From contig JBCCGT010000039.1 of assembly GCA_039029135.1 (NCBI GenBank), positions 1 to 36,504 of the forward strand: a DNA stretch of 36,504 nt, given 5' to 3'. Position numbers and translations under genes: made by a program. How positions within the stretch are numbered: position 1 is the stretch's first letter; every line of letters begins with the position of its first letter. Positions 26,702-35,900 of this stretch are shown piece by piece. Source of the stretch: JALZVT01 sp039029135. Lineage in GTDB: Bacteria > Pseudomonadota > Gammaproteobacteria > Pseudomonadales > Azotimanducaceae. Below the pieces are notes generated by a model, which saw only the letters and a list, made by a program, of their open reading frames with translations, searched no databases and was not told where the DNA came from.

Positions 26702-27711
26702 TAAAGTCGCCCCGCTGCGCTCGACGACTCGAGAAAACCCAGACGCCGCATCAGCGTCGCGGTTTGCGCCTCCTGCTCGACCAGGTATTCTGCGAACGCC
26801 TCGCCTCCGATGAAGTTGTTGACCCAACCGTGCCGCGCGCGCACCCGCTCCCAGGCGGCGGTCGGTTCCAGCGCCAGCAGCATCTGGGCGTGTCGATCGC
26901 GCAGATCCGCGGGCAGCCCTGGTGGGCCGAAGAAGCCCCGCCAGTTCACGAACGCGACGTCATAGCCCAGTTCTCTGAACGTCGGCACGTCGGGCACATC
27001 GGGAGATCGCTCGGGAGCAGCGAGCGCCAACAGTCGCACCCGTCCCGCGCGCACCGTCGTCAGCGCGTCACCCAGGGTCGCCGTCATGACCGGGGTTTCG
27101 CCGCCGAGCAGCGCCAGCAGCGCACGTCCGCCGGCGTCGTATGGCACGTAGCGCGCGGCGCGCGGATCGAGACCCGCCGCCTGCAGCATCAGCCCCGCGA
27201 TCAGATGGTCCATGCCGCCGCGGTTAGAACCACCGGCGATCTTCAAACGTCGCGGATCTTCGCGAAAGGCGTTCAGCAGCCCTTCCAGCGTGGTGAAGGG
27301 TGAATCGCTGCGGACGGCCACGATGCCGTAGTCGCCGACCACCGCGGCGATCGGGGTCAGGTCCCGCCAGTTCTGCTGGAAGACAGGCATCAGCGATCGC
27401 ACAACGATCGGCGTCGAACTCACCATCAGCACGTGGCGCTTCTGCGCCGCGCCCTCTACCAGGCTGGTGACGGCGCGCGCACCGCTGGCCCCGGACATAT
27501 TCTCGAACGACACGACATCCGCCAGCCCCGCCTCGCGCAGCGCGGCCCCGACGCCGCGCGCCGTCGTATCCCAACCGCCGCCGGCGGCACCCGGTACCAG
27601 CAGATGTACCCGTTCAGAGCCCTCCGCGTGTGCGGACACAATCACGCACGCCAGGAGCGCGCACAGCGCGTACCAGCGCGCCGGTCGACTCGATAAACCA
27701 CAGCACCCCAT
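26701..27711 (-). CDS. tctC: Tripartite tricarboxylate transporter, periplasmic binding protein (TctC/Bug)
   Basis: A 336-residue secreted binding protein. The signal peptide is RWYALCALLACVIVSAHA, with cleavage near residue 29. The mature part starts VHLLVPGAAGGGWDTTARG, the standard ligand loop of the Bug family, followed by SGASGARAV, KIAGGSNRGGMDHLIAG and a C-terminal GWVNNFIGGEAF. It binds an organic acid and delivers it to TctAB. It is the first gene of the tctCBA operon, with a one-base overlap to tctB. The promoter must lie in the 200-bp gap shared with the divergent ANKH-like gene. No ribosome site is obvious at ATG 27711. Confidence 0.94.
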   Translation of the reverse strand: MGCCGLSSRPARWYALCALLACVIVSAHAEGSERVHLLVPGAAGGGWDTTARGVGAALREAGLADVVSFENMSGASGARAVTSLVEGAAQKRHVLMVSSTPIVVRSLMPVFQQNWRDLTPIAAVVGDYGIVAVRSDSPFTTLEGLLNAFREDPRRLKIAGGSNRGGMDHLIAGLMLQAAGLDPRAARYVPYDAGGRALLALLGGETPVMTATLGDALTTVRAGRVRLLALAAPERSPDVPDVPTFRELGYDVAFVNWRGFFGPPGLPADLRDRHAQMLLALEPTAAWERVRARHGWVNNFIGGEAFAEYLVEQEAQTATLMRRLGFLESSSAAGRL

Positions 27712-27911
27712 CGGCGAAGTATGCCCGACGTTCGCGTTCGTTGGACCCGCAGCAACGCGGCAGGCGGCGCGCTACACTCCGGCGGACCAGCTCTCTCGAA
27801 CTCCCCCTTGCCGTCGCGAAGCGAGGGTTGCCGGACTCATCGAAGATCGACCGTTTGCCGCAAAAATCCAACCATGTAACCCCATCAGCCGCGCAGAACG
27901 ACGCAGACAAG
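27712..27911. promoter_or_regulatory. Divergent intergenic region between tctC and the ANKH-like gene
   Basis: 200 bp that must hold both promoters if the ANKH-like protein starts at ATG 27912. I saw no palindrome with long arms and no convincing consensus promoter here. Confidence 0.4.
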
Positions 27912-29162
27912 ATGCGCGAGTACTGGCAGTTCTACTGGCCGCTGATGCTGACCGGTCTCGCGATGGTGCTGGCCGTGCAGTTTCAGAACGCAACGCTCGC
28001 GCGCTTTCCCGATGCGGTGACGGAACTGGCGGTATTCGCGATCGCCCTGTCGACCTTCATGCTATTCGGCGCGACGCTGAATTTTACCGGCCAGCTCAGC
28101 AATCTGTTCGCGCGCAGCGACCACGGCACGCGCAAGGCACATCGCTTTCTGACGACCGTATCCGTGCTCGCCATGCTGTGCGTGCTCGCCGTCGGCGGCA
28201 CGACGCCCGGACGCAGCTTGCTGGCCGGCGTGTACGATCTGGACGGGGAATTGCTCGACCGAGTTTGCGCGTACCTGCTGTGGCTCGCGCCCTCGCTCCT
28301 GGTGACCGGCCAGCGCTTTTTTGTCAACGGTCAGCTCGTGCAGGCTCGCCTAACCGGCTGGGTCACGGCACTCAACACGCTGTTCCTCGTCTGCACGATC
28401 GCGTTCCTGCTGCTCGGGTTCACGCTCGGCTGGGGCGCCGTCTACACGCTCTGCGGCGCCCAGTTCGCCGCGGGCGTGATGCACTGGGTCGCAGGCATCG
28501 CGGTGCGCCGGGCGCGCTACGCCCTGCCGGAAGAGCGCGAACACACGGCCATCAGCTACGCCGAACTGACGCGCTTCTTTCTGCCCGTGACCTGGACCGG
28601 CGTGATGTTCGCGGTCTCGCGCCCGGTGCTGTACGCCTTCGTCGCGCGTACGCCCGAGGCGTTCGTCAACATCGCCGCGCTGCGCATCGGCTTCGATTTC
28701 AGCATGCTGTTCCAGCAGGCCGCCAATCAGTTTCGCAGCTTCTGGGTCACCTACGGTCTCGGCGACATGGTCGCCAAGCGCCGCTTCATGCGCTATATGG
28801 CGCTGGGCATCACCGCCGCGATGCTGCTGCTGGCGCTGACGCCCGCGAACACCCGGATACTGGCCAACCTGCTCGGCGGCCAGCCGAGCGTGCTGCGGCC
28901 GGCGCTAGAGGTGATCCTGATTATGTGTGCGCTGCCGACGCTGATCGTCTGGCGCAACTACTACCATGGCATCCTGATGGTGCGGCAGCGCACCAACGGC
29001 ATGGCGGTCGGCGGGGTGCTGCGGGTCGGCTGTATCGCTCTCTTAGCGCAGGCGCTGTTCCTGCTCGATTTGCTGGATCACCGCGGGGCCGCGCTGACGT
29101 TGCTCGGCGGTTTTCTGGTCGAGGCGCTGACCGTCGCCGCCGCCGTGCGCCGGCTGCGCTAG
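27912..29162 (+). CDS. ANKH-like (progressive ankylosis) multi-pass membrane protein, MOP-flippase-like
   Basis: A 416-residue protein with about ten to twelve hydrophobic helices. ATG 27912 (MREYWQFYWPLMLTGLA) is chosen; the open frame extends far upstream but there lacks membrane character and overlaps tctC. Compared with the vertebrate ANKH sequence as I remember it, several features line up: an early YWPL followed by a helix, a GQLSNLFARSDHGTRKA loop resembling the ANKH loop after helix 2, FFLPVTWTGVMFAVSRPVLYAFVAR in the middle, and a late helix block near GVLRVGCIALLAQ. ANKH exports ATP/pyrophosphate and citrate. A general MATE/polysaccharide-flippase relative is the alternative. It stands divergent to the tricarboxylate transporter, and its stop overlaps the end of the convergent ureohydrolase gene by 4 bp. 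Confidence 0.7.
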   Translation: MREYWQFYWPLMLTGLAMVLAVQFQNATLARFPDAVTELAVFAIALSTFMLFGATLNFTGQLSNLFARSDHGTRKAHRFLTTVSVLAMLCVLAVGGTTPGRSLLAGVYDLDGELLDRVCAYLLWLAPSLLVTGQRFFVNGQLVQARLTGWVTALNTLFLVCTIAFLLLGFTLGWGAVYTLCGAQFAAGVMHWVAGIAVRRARYALPEEREHTAISYAELTRFFLPVTWTGVMFAVSRPVLYAFVARTPEAFVNIAALRIGFDFSMLFQQAANQFRSFWVTYGLGDMVAKRRFMRYMALGITAAMLLLALTPANTRILANLLGGQPSVLRPALEVILIMCALPTLIVWRNYYHGILMVRQRTNGMAVGGVLRVGCIALLAQALFLLDLLDHRGAALTLLGGFLVEALTVAAAVRRLR

Positions 29163-30112
29163 CGGCGCAGACAGCCCGGAAAGCTGCAGAGCATCTCGAA
29201 CAGTAGATTCGCCGCCAACAGCGCGGTGTTGCCGCTCGTATCGTACTGCGGCGCGACTTCCACCAGATCACAGCCGACCAGATTCAGGCCCCAGGCGCCG
29301 CGAATAATCTCAAGTCCCTGACTCGCGGTCAGACCGGCGGGTTCCGGCGTGCCCGTTCCCGGCGCAACGCTGGGGTCCAGCCCGTCGATGTCAAACGTCA
29401 GATAGGTGGGTGTGTCGGGGCCAATGCGCGTGCGCACCTCGTCCATCAGCGGCTCGAGCGACTGGTACCAGCAGGCCTCGGCCTGCACGACCTGTACGCC
29501 CTGACGCCGCGCCCAGTCGAAATCGTCGGCGGCATAGCCCGTGGCGCGCAGTCCGATCTGCGTCATCTTGTGCGGGTCGACCAGACCCTCCTCGATGGCG
29601 CGCCGAAAGATCGTGCCGTGCGTGATGCGCTCGCCGAACATCTCGTCGTTGATATCGGCATGGGCGTCGACGTGCACCAAGGCAACCGGCCCGTGCGTGC
29701 GCGCGACGGCCCGCAGGATGGGCAGCGCGATCGTGTGATCGCCGCCGACCGAGACGGGCGCCGCGCCGGCGTCCAAAACGTCGACATAGAAGCGCTCGAT
29801 GATGTCGATCGACTCGGCCAGGTTGAACGTGTTTAGCGCAACGTCGCCGATGTCGGCGATCTGAAAGCTGTCGAAGGGCGCAGCACCCGTATACATGCCA
29901 TACGGACGCACGAGCACGCTTTCGCCCCGCACGCCACGGGGACCGAAGCGGGCACCGGGCCGGTTGCTGGTGCCGATATCGAGCGGCACACCGGCGATCG
30001 CGATATCGAGACCCGCCGCGCTCGTCGCTTCGGGCAGCCGAAACATCGTGCCTGGACCGGCGAAGCGCGGCATCGCGTTGCCGCCCAGCGGCTGGTTGAA
30101 GCGATCAGTCAT
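29159..30112 (-). CDS. Agmatinase/ureohydrolase family protein
   Basis: A 317-residue member of the arginase/agmatinase superfamily with the complete binuclear-manganese set: VSVGGDHTIALP near residue 117, VHVDAHADINDEMFGERITHG near residue 140, and TFDIDGLDPSVAPGTGTPEPAG near residue 235. It hydrolyses a guanidino compound to urea and an amine. The N-terminus (FNQPLGGNAMPRFAGPGTMFRLPEA) resembles guanidinopropionase/guanidinobutyrase more than E. coli agmatinase, suggesting a guanidino acid, but this is not proved. ATG 30112 lies inside the end of the CoA-transferase gene (8-bp overlap), so the two are translationally coupled. Confidence 0.93.
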   Translation of the reverse strand: MTDRFNQPLGGNAMPRFAGPGTMFRLPEATSAAGLDIAIAGVPLDIGTSNRPGARFGPRGVRGESVLVRPYGMYTGAAPFDSFQIADIGDVALNTFNLAESIDIIERFYVDVLDAGAAPVSVGGDHTIALPILRAVARTHGPVALVHVDAHADINDEMFGERITHGTIFRRAIEEGLVDPHKMTQIGLRATGYAADDFDWARRQGVQVVQAEACWYQSLEPLMDEVRTRIGPDTPTYLTFDIDGLDPSVAPGTGTPEPAGLTASQGLEIIRGAWGLNLVGCDLVEVAPQYDTSGNTALLAANLLFEMLCSFPGCLRR

Positions 30113-31313
30113 CGTCGGCAGCTTCGTGCAGCACGCCTTGGCGCACAAGACTGTCGATCTCATCGGCGGCGAAGCCGGCCTGCGCCAAGACGTCGGCACC
30201 GTCTGCTCCCAGCGCGGGCGCCACGCGCTCGGTCGCCGCCGGGGTGGTCTCGAAGCGGGCCGCTGGCCGCGGCTGGCGGATGCGGCCGAGGCCCGGGTGG
30301 TCGTACTCTGTGATGATGCCGTTTTCGATAACCTGTTCGTGCTCGAGAATCTGCGGCCGCGTCAGGACCGGTGCGCAGGGCACGCCGCGCGAGTCCAGCC
30401 GTTCGAGCCACTCGGCGGTGGTTTGGGTTGCGATCACCTCGCCGGTCGCCTGCAGTCGAGCGGGCGCATTGACGACGCGCCCACGCGCCGTGTTGAAGCG
30501 CTCATCTGTCAGCCACTCCGGCTTGTCCAGCGCCTCGCACATCCCCTGCCACTCGCTGTCCGAGACCGCGCCGCAGGTGATGTAGCCGTCCTGTGTCTGA
30601 AAGATCAGGTCCTGGGCCAGCTGACCAGTGCGAACGTTGGCCTCGTTGCCGACGACCGTGAGGCCCGCGAGCCCCTCGGGCCACAAAAACGAAATCACGG
30701 CATCCAGCATCGCCACCTTGATCTGTTGTCCCCTGCCGCTGCGCTCGCGTTCCAGCAGACCCGCGGTAATCGCCTGAGCCACCGTCAGCCCGGTGGTCTT
30801 GTCTGGGATCACCGTGCGCATCATCCGCGGCCGGTCGTTGGCATCGTTCGCCTGGATATCCGCCATACCCGACAGCGCCTGGATGACCGGATCATAGACC
30901 CGCTTGTGCGCATAGGGACCCGTTTCGCCGAAACCGCTGATCGACACATACAGCAGCTTAGGATTGATCTCGCGCAGCACCTCGTAACTGAGCCCCATGC
31001 CCTCGATGGCGCCCGGACGAAAGTTCTGCACGAACACGTCGGCGTCGGCGACCAGCCGCTTCACGACGTCGATGCCGGCGTCGGTCTTCAGGTCCAGTGC
31101 CACCGAGCGCTTACCGCGATTGGCCGCCACAAACCCCGGACCGATCTTGCCACCCCCCATCTGGCGCACGATATCGCCACCCGGCGGCTCGATCTTGATG
31201 ACATCGGCGCCCTGATCCGCCAGCAGCACCGTGGCGATCGGGCCGCTGAGCACCCTCGACATGTCGACAATCCTGTAGCCGCTCAGCGGCCCGCCAGAAC
31301 CCGCGCTGTGCAT
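30105..31313 (-). CDS. CaiB/BaiF family CoA-transferase
   Basis: A 402-residue class III CoA-transferase with the N-terminal GYRIVDMSRVLSGPIATVLLA segment, ADVIKIEPPGGDIVRQ, FVQNFRPGAIEGMGL and the catalytic Asp141 in RVYDPVIQALSGM. It should activate a carboxylic acid to its CoA ester using another acyl-CoA. The gene overlaps the ureohydrolase by 8 bp and shares its promoter. This makes a guanidino acid, or the omega-amino acid made from it, a plausible substrate. The start ATG 31313 has no strong ribosome site, but the family N-terminus leaves no room for a later start. It is divergent from the secreted TonB-C-like gene across only 51 bp. Confidence 0.94.
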   Translation of the reverse strand: MHSAGSGGPLSGYRIVDMSRVLSGPIATVLLADQGADVIKIEPPGGDIVRQMGGGKIGPGFVAANRGKRSVALDLKTDAGIDVVKRLVADADVFVQNFRPGAIEGMGLSYEVLREINPKLLYVSISGFGETGPYAHKRVYDPVIQALSGMADIQANDANDRPRMMRTVIPDKTTGLTVAQAITAGLLERERSGRGQQIKVAMLDAVISFLWPEGLAGLTVVGNEANVRTGQLAQDLIFQTQDGYITCGAVSDSEWQGMCEALDKPEWLTDERFNTARGRVVNAPARLQATGEVIATQTTAEWLERLDSRGVPCAPVLTRPQILEHEQVIENGIITEYDHPGLGRIRQPRPAARFETTPAATERVAPALGADGADVLAQAGFAADEIDSLVRQGVLHEAADDD

Positions 31314-31364
31314 AGTCGGTTTCCACTTGTGATAAAACAGGCAGGAGAGTAACCGGAGGCAGGC

Positions 31365-32177
31365 ATGAGCGCACTATCAGCCCCGATCGGGCATTCACAA
31401 GGAACAGCACAGGGGACCAGAGACGTCGCGGCGTTCACGTCGAGACCCGCAGCCAGTCTGCTGGGAGCCGCGATTGTCGCGCTGTCGCTGCTCGCAAGCG
31501 CGAGCGCGCTGGCCGCCGACTGCGCGAGCGCAGAAAAGTCGCCGGCGCGCTACGGACAATCTGACAGGGCCTTACACAAGCTGCTGCGCATGCCCGGCAA
31601 GGCACCAGACGGAGACTTTCGCGTCGCCCTGCACTGCAACTTTATGGTCAGCAAGCGCGGTCGCGCTCGCGAGGCTGGCTGCAAGATGGACACGACGAGT
31701 GACGTGAAGAGTGCTCCGTTCATGGACGCCTTCGTCAAGGCCGCCGGCAAGGCGCGCTTCATACCCGCCCGCGTCGATGGCAAGCCGAAAGTGGCGCTGA
31801 TGCAGGTCACCGCGGTCTACCAGCGCAAGGAGGGCAAATCCCAGATCTACGCGCTGCCCAATATCGGTTGGAACGCGGAGAGCTATGGGGCAATGTACAT
31901 TGCGCCCCAGTACCTGCTCGGCAGCAACGACATCGATGGCGGCACGGACTACTCCTATTCGAACACCTATCAACCCAAGCGCCTGACCATTGCCGCTGAC
32001 GGGACGATCAGCGACTGGCAGCTGCTGACGAAGGCCCGCAAGGCTCGCTCCAAGGCTGACGACTTTAAGCGCTGGAGTCGCCAGGCGTGCTTCGTACCCG
32101 GCCTGACCGCAGACGGGGCACAGGAAATGACCTTTCAAGTGCTGACGCTGCCGAAGACGATCCGCTGGCAGTTTTGA
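31365..32177 (+). CDS. Secreted protein with two TonB-C-like halves
   Basis: A 270-residue protein behind CGGAGG and ATG 31365. A long polar N-region is followed by the hydrophobic segment LLGAAIVALSLLASASALAA, cleaved near residue 51. The first mature half ends in GKARFIPARVDGKPKVALMQVTA (split here by family logic), where the RFIPA-x-x-DGKP pattern is the hallmark of the TonB C-terminal fold. The second half repeats a weaker version: LTIAADGTISDWQLL, a linking helix, then CFVPGLTADGAQEMTFQV. There is no proline-rich spacer and no retained membrane anchor, so it is not a classical TonB; a periplasmic partner or an unrelated binding role is possible. Function unknown. Confidence 0.7.
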   Translation: MSALSAPIGHSQGTAQGTRDVAAFTSRPAASLLGAAIVALSLLASASALAADCASAEKSPARYGQSDRALHKLLRMPGKAPDGDFRVALHCNFMVSKRGRAREAGCKMDTTSDVKSAPFMDAFVKAAGKARFIPARVDGKPKVALMQVTAVYQRKEGKSQIYALPNIGWNAESYGAMYIAPQYLLGSNDIDGGTDYSYSNTYQPKRLTIAADGTISDWQLLTKARKARSKADDFKRWSRQACFVPGLTADGAQEMTFQVLTLPKTIRWQF

Positions 32178-32213
32178 CCGTCCACCTCAGCGCAGCCGAC
32201 CGCGGCCTCTGAC

Positions 32214-32651
32214 GTGCTGGCGGCGACCAGACGGTGGGCGTACCTCGGCGTTGGCTGGTGCTCGCTCGGCCTTGGGGTGCTGGGCATCCCGCTGCCGCTG
32301 CTGCCAACGACGCCGTTCCTGCTGCTCGCCGCCATCTGCTTCGCCCGCGGTTCCGAACCGCTGCACCACTGGCTGATGTCACACCCGACCTTCGGCCCCA
32401 TGATCAAGAACTACCAGACCCAGCGCGCAATCAGCCGCAGAACCAAATGGGTGAGCTCCGTCAGCCTGCTGATCGCGCTCAGCCTGTCGATCGCGTTTCG
32501 GGCTGATCCGCTAATTCTCGGCCTGCAGGCTTGCGCACTGTGCTTTGTCGCCTTCTTCATTTGGCGTCACCCGGAACCCGCCAACACCGCCGCGAACGGG
32601 TCACCTGATTTCACGGCCGACGAGGACTGCGACGCGAACGCACCGAAATAG
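32214..32651 (+). CDS. YbaN/DUF454 family inner-membrane protein
   Basis: A 145-residue protein with three hydrophobic stretches. GTG 32214 is the only sensible start, 36 bp after the previous stop. The family core is plain: GVLGIPLPLLPTTPFLLLAA followed by CFARGSEPLHHWLMSHPTFG and IKNYQTQRAISRRTKW. DUF454 proteins are small inner-membrane proteins of unknown role found throughout proteobacteria. The C-terminal 25 residues are acidic and unrelated to the family. It may share a transcript with the secreted protein upstream. Confidence 0.93.
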   Translation: MLAATRRWAYLGVGWCSLGLGVLGIPLPLLPTTPFLLLAAICFARGSEPLHHWLMSHPTFGPMIKNYQTQRAISRRTKWVSSVSLLIALSLSIAFRADPLILGLQACALCFVAFFIWRHPEPANTAANGSPDFTADEDCDANAPK

Positions 32652-32928
32652 CGGCGCCAGTGAAATTCACCGGCAATTTCCCGACGGTGCCGGCCTGCTT
32701 GCATAACCCGTTGCCGCCATCACCGACGCCGTCGCTGTGATACAGCGCACAAGCCCGATGGAACCCGCGCACAGCTGAAACGCGACAGCGCGCCGGTCGT
32801 CGGTACCCGGCTACCCCTCGCGCAATCCGTCACGGCCTGCTCGCAGCGATCGGCGTATAAAGGCCGCCTGAGCACGGAGTAGTAGCAGTGCAGGGTTCCC
32901 ACCTTTCCCGAACGCGCGCGATCAGCGG
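32652..32928. other. Intergenic region before the giant surface protein
   Basis: 277 bp without a gene. Near the left end is a nested imperfect inverted repeat: GAAATT (32662-32667) with AATTTC (32675-32680), flanked by GGCGCC and GGTGCC. No T-tract follows. The promoter of the surface-protein gene should lie here, but no clear -10/-35 pair was recognised. Confidence 0.4.
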
Positions 32929-35900
32929 ATGAGTCGTCGGCGACGTCCTGCCGTTGCCAGCACGCGTCGCCAGCGCGCGCTCGCACGCAAGCGCCGCGCT
33001 TCCCTGCGCGCAGAGGCGCTCGAAACGCGGACACTGTTTTCTGCGGATAATCCCTTTGCGGATATCGCCGTCGGCCTGAACCCGCAGGAACGCCTGCTCC
33101 AGCACGTGCCCGACGCGTTCATCGCGATGGAAACCGAGCATGTGGACGCGGCGGCGACGGCGACAGATCAGGCGCCGGTCAGCGTCGTTATCGTCGACGC
33201 CAACATCCCCGATCTCGACCTCGTGCTGGCCGATCTGACGTCCAGGGGCGACGCCAGCCTGCGGGTCCACGTGCTCGACGCCGGCAACGACGGCCTGGCG
33301 GCGCTCGACGCCATCCTGAGTACCTATACGAACATCGAGGCGCTGCATCTCTTCAGCCACGGCAGCGACGGCGCACTGCAGCTCGGCGCGGCGACAGTGG
33401 GACTCTCCGACCTGTTCGCGAACGCCACAGCACTAAACGGATGGCAGGATCGCTTTACCAAAGACGCCGACATCCTGCTCTACGGCTGTGATCTCGCTGG
33501 CAGCGAGGCCGGCGTCAACTTCATCAACACGCTGGCGACACTCACCGGCGCTGACGTCGCGGCCTCAGAAGACAAGACCGGCTCCGCCGTGCTCGGCGGT
33601 GATTGGGAATTGGAGGCGGCGACGGGCAGCATCGAAACGGAGCTGGCCGTCGGCAAGGCATTGCAGCAGGCCTACAGCTCGGTCCTAGCCACCTTCGACG
33701 TTTCGAACCTCAACGACAGCGGCGCCGGGTCGTTGCGTCAAGCAATCGCCAACGCAAATAGCGCGTCAGGTTCCCACACCATCACGTTCTCGGTCGCAGG
33801 GACGATCAGCCTCACCTCGGCTCTCCCGCAGATAAACGAAACCGTAAACATCGACGCAACCGGGGCACCCGGATACTCGGGCACTCCCGTGGTCGTCTTG
33901 GACGGTAGCAGCCAGGGCAGCGGCGATGGCTTGACGATTGGCGGCTCAGCAGACAATTCCACAGTACGCGGACTCGCCATCATCAACATGCCGGATGATG
34001 GGATATCGATAACAATCGGCGCCACCAACGTTGCTATACAGGGCAACTGGATTGGCACGAGCGCCATCGGCTCGACAACAGAAGGCAATGGCGGCTCGGG
34101 CGTCGACGTTCGCGGCCACGATGTGCAAATTGGTGGCGCGGGCGCCAATGACGGCAATGTCATCGTCAACAACAACAGCCGCGGCATCTACGTCCAGAGC
34201 GAAAACGCCGTGATCGAAGGCAACCTGATCGGCGTCGATCCCGATGGCGTAACCGATCAAGGCAACACGCTCTCCGGCATCTACATCGTAAACGGCGCCA
34301 GCGCGCTAGTCGGCGGCACGTCAGTAAGCACCAGCAACACCATCGCATTCAATGGCGGCGATGGGGTCGAAATCAATGGGTCCAGTTCCGATGACAACTC
34401 CGTTGTCGGCAATTCGATCTACGACAATGACCAGCTCGGGATAGATCTGGTGGGGACGACCACGAATGATGTTCAAGACGTGGACTTCGGAGTTGCCAAC
34501 GACGGCCAGAACTATCCGCTGATCACTAGCGCCGAGGCCCAATCCACTAGCACACGTATCGTCGGCACACTCAACACCAATCCTTCGACCACAATCCGCA
34601 TCGACTTTTATGCCGCCGGTGGCGCGAATGATGCCGAGCGGCACCTCGGATTCACAACTGTGACCACGGACGGCTCAGGAGACGCGAGCTACGACGTCAA
34701 CCTGGCAGAGACGACGAGCGGCGGCGAATACGTCACGGCGGTCGCGACGGTCGATCTCGGCGGCGGCAATCTCGGCTCCTCCTCGCAGCTAGGACCGAGC
34801 CAGTCAGTCACATCGGTTGCGCCGACAGCCCGAGATGACGGGGATGGCTACTCAGACAGCGTGCTCGATCTCGCACCCCTGAGCTACTTGCGTCTGGGTG
34901 AATCCAGCGGGGCTGTCGATGACATCGGCAGCCTGAACAACGATGGCACCCGCAACGGACCCTCGACGGGGGCGGTAGGCGCTTTGTCCGGCGACACGGA
35001 CACGGCCTACGACTTCGACGGCACCAACGACTACGTCGAAATCCCCCACGACGCCGCATACGACCTGGCAGAGGGATCGTTCCAGCTCTGGTTCAACGCC
35101 GATGACCTGAGCGGCTACACCACGCTGTTTTCCAAGGATGCCAACGGCAACGGCGACGGACACTTCGAAGTCCGCATACACGACGGTGACATCGAATTCC
35201 GCGCCCAAACCAGTTCATCGACGGTCAACATCGGCGGCGGTCCGACTCTATCCACAAACACTTGGTACCACCTGACCGTTTCTTTCGATGCCAGCGGTGT
35301 GCGGCTCTATCTCGACGGCACGGAAATCATCAACGACAGCTCGCACACGATAGGACTGTCAGGCAACAGCGAACCCATCGCGCTCGGAATGTCTACCCAG
35401 GGAAGTTCTGCTGGCAGCGTTTTGCCGGGAACTTGGTATTTCGACGGCCGGATAGATGAGTTTGCGATTTTTTCCCAAGCGTTGACGGCTTCCCAGGCAA
35501 GTTCTCTATACAACGCAGGCTTGACCGGCGGCTATGCCGTTGCCGAAGGCGGCACTCTGGTGGTAAGCGCTGCCAATGGCGTGTTAGCGAACGACAGTGA
35601 TCCTCAGGGCGACACCTTGACGGCCACGCTGATCAGCGGACCCAGCTACGATTCTGGGTTCACACTCAACTCCGATGGGTCGTTCACTTACAACCACGAC
35701 GGCTCGGAGGCAAGTACAGATACGTTCGTCTACGAAGTCGACGACGGCAACGGCAACACCGACCAGGCCACGGTGACCATCACGATCAACCCGGTCAACG
35801 ATGACCCGGTGTTCACCTCATCGAACAGCTTTTCCGTGGCCGAAAATCTAACTGCGGTAGGCGTCGTCACCACGAGTGACTTCGACGGCGGCACACCGCA

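Noticed and set aside
27467..29206. Plus-strand open frame of about 579 codons overlapping the ANKH-like gene in another frame
   Set aside because: Arg-rich sequence without membrane helices, while the overlapping frame gives a coherent multi-pass protein.
29895..31352. Plus-strand open frame of about 485 codons
   Set aside because: Antisense of the CoA-transferase and ureohydrolase genes, both of which carry complete catalytic motifs.
33738..34187. Minus-strand open frames under the giant surface protein
   Set aside because: They are shadows of the repeat-rich plus-strand frame, which is unbroken for 1192 codons.
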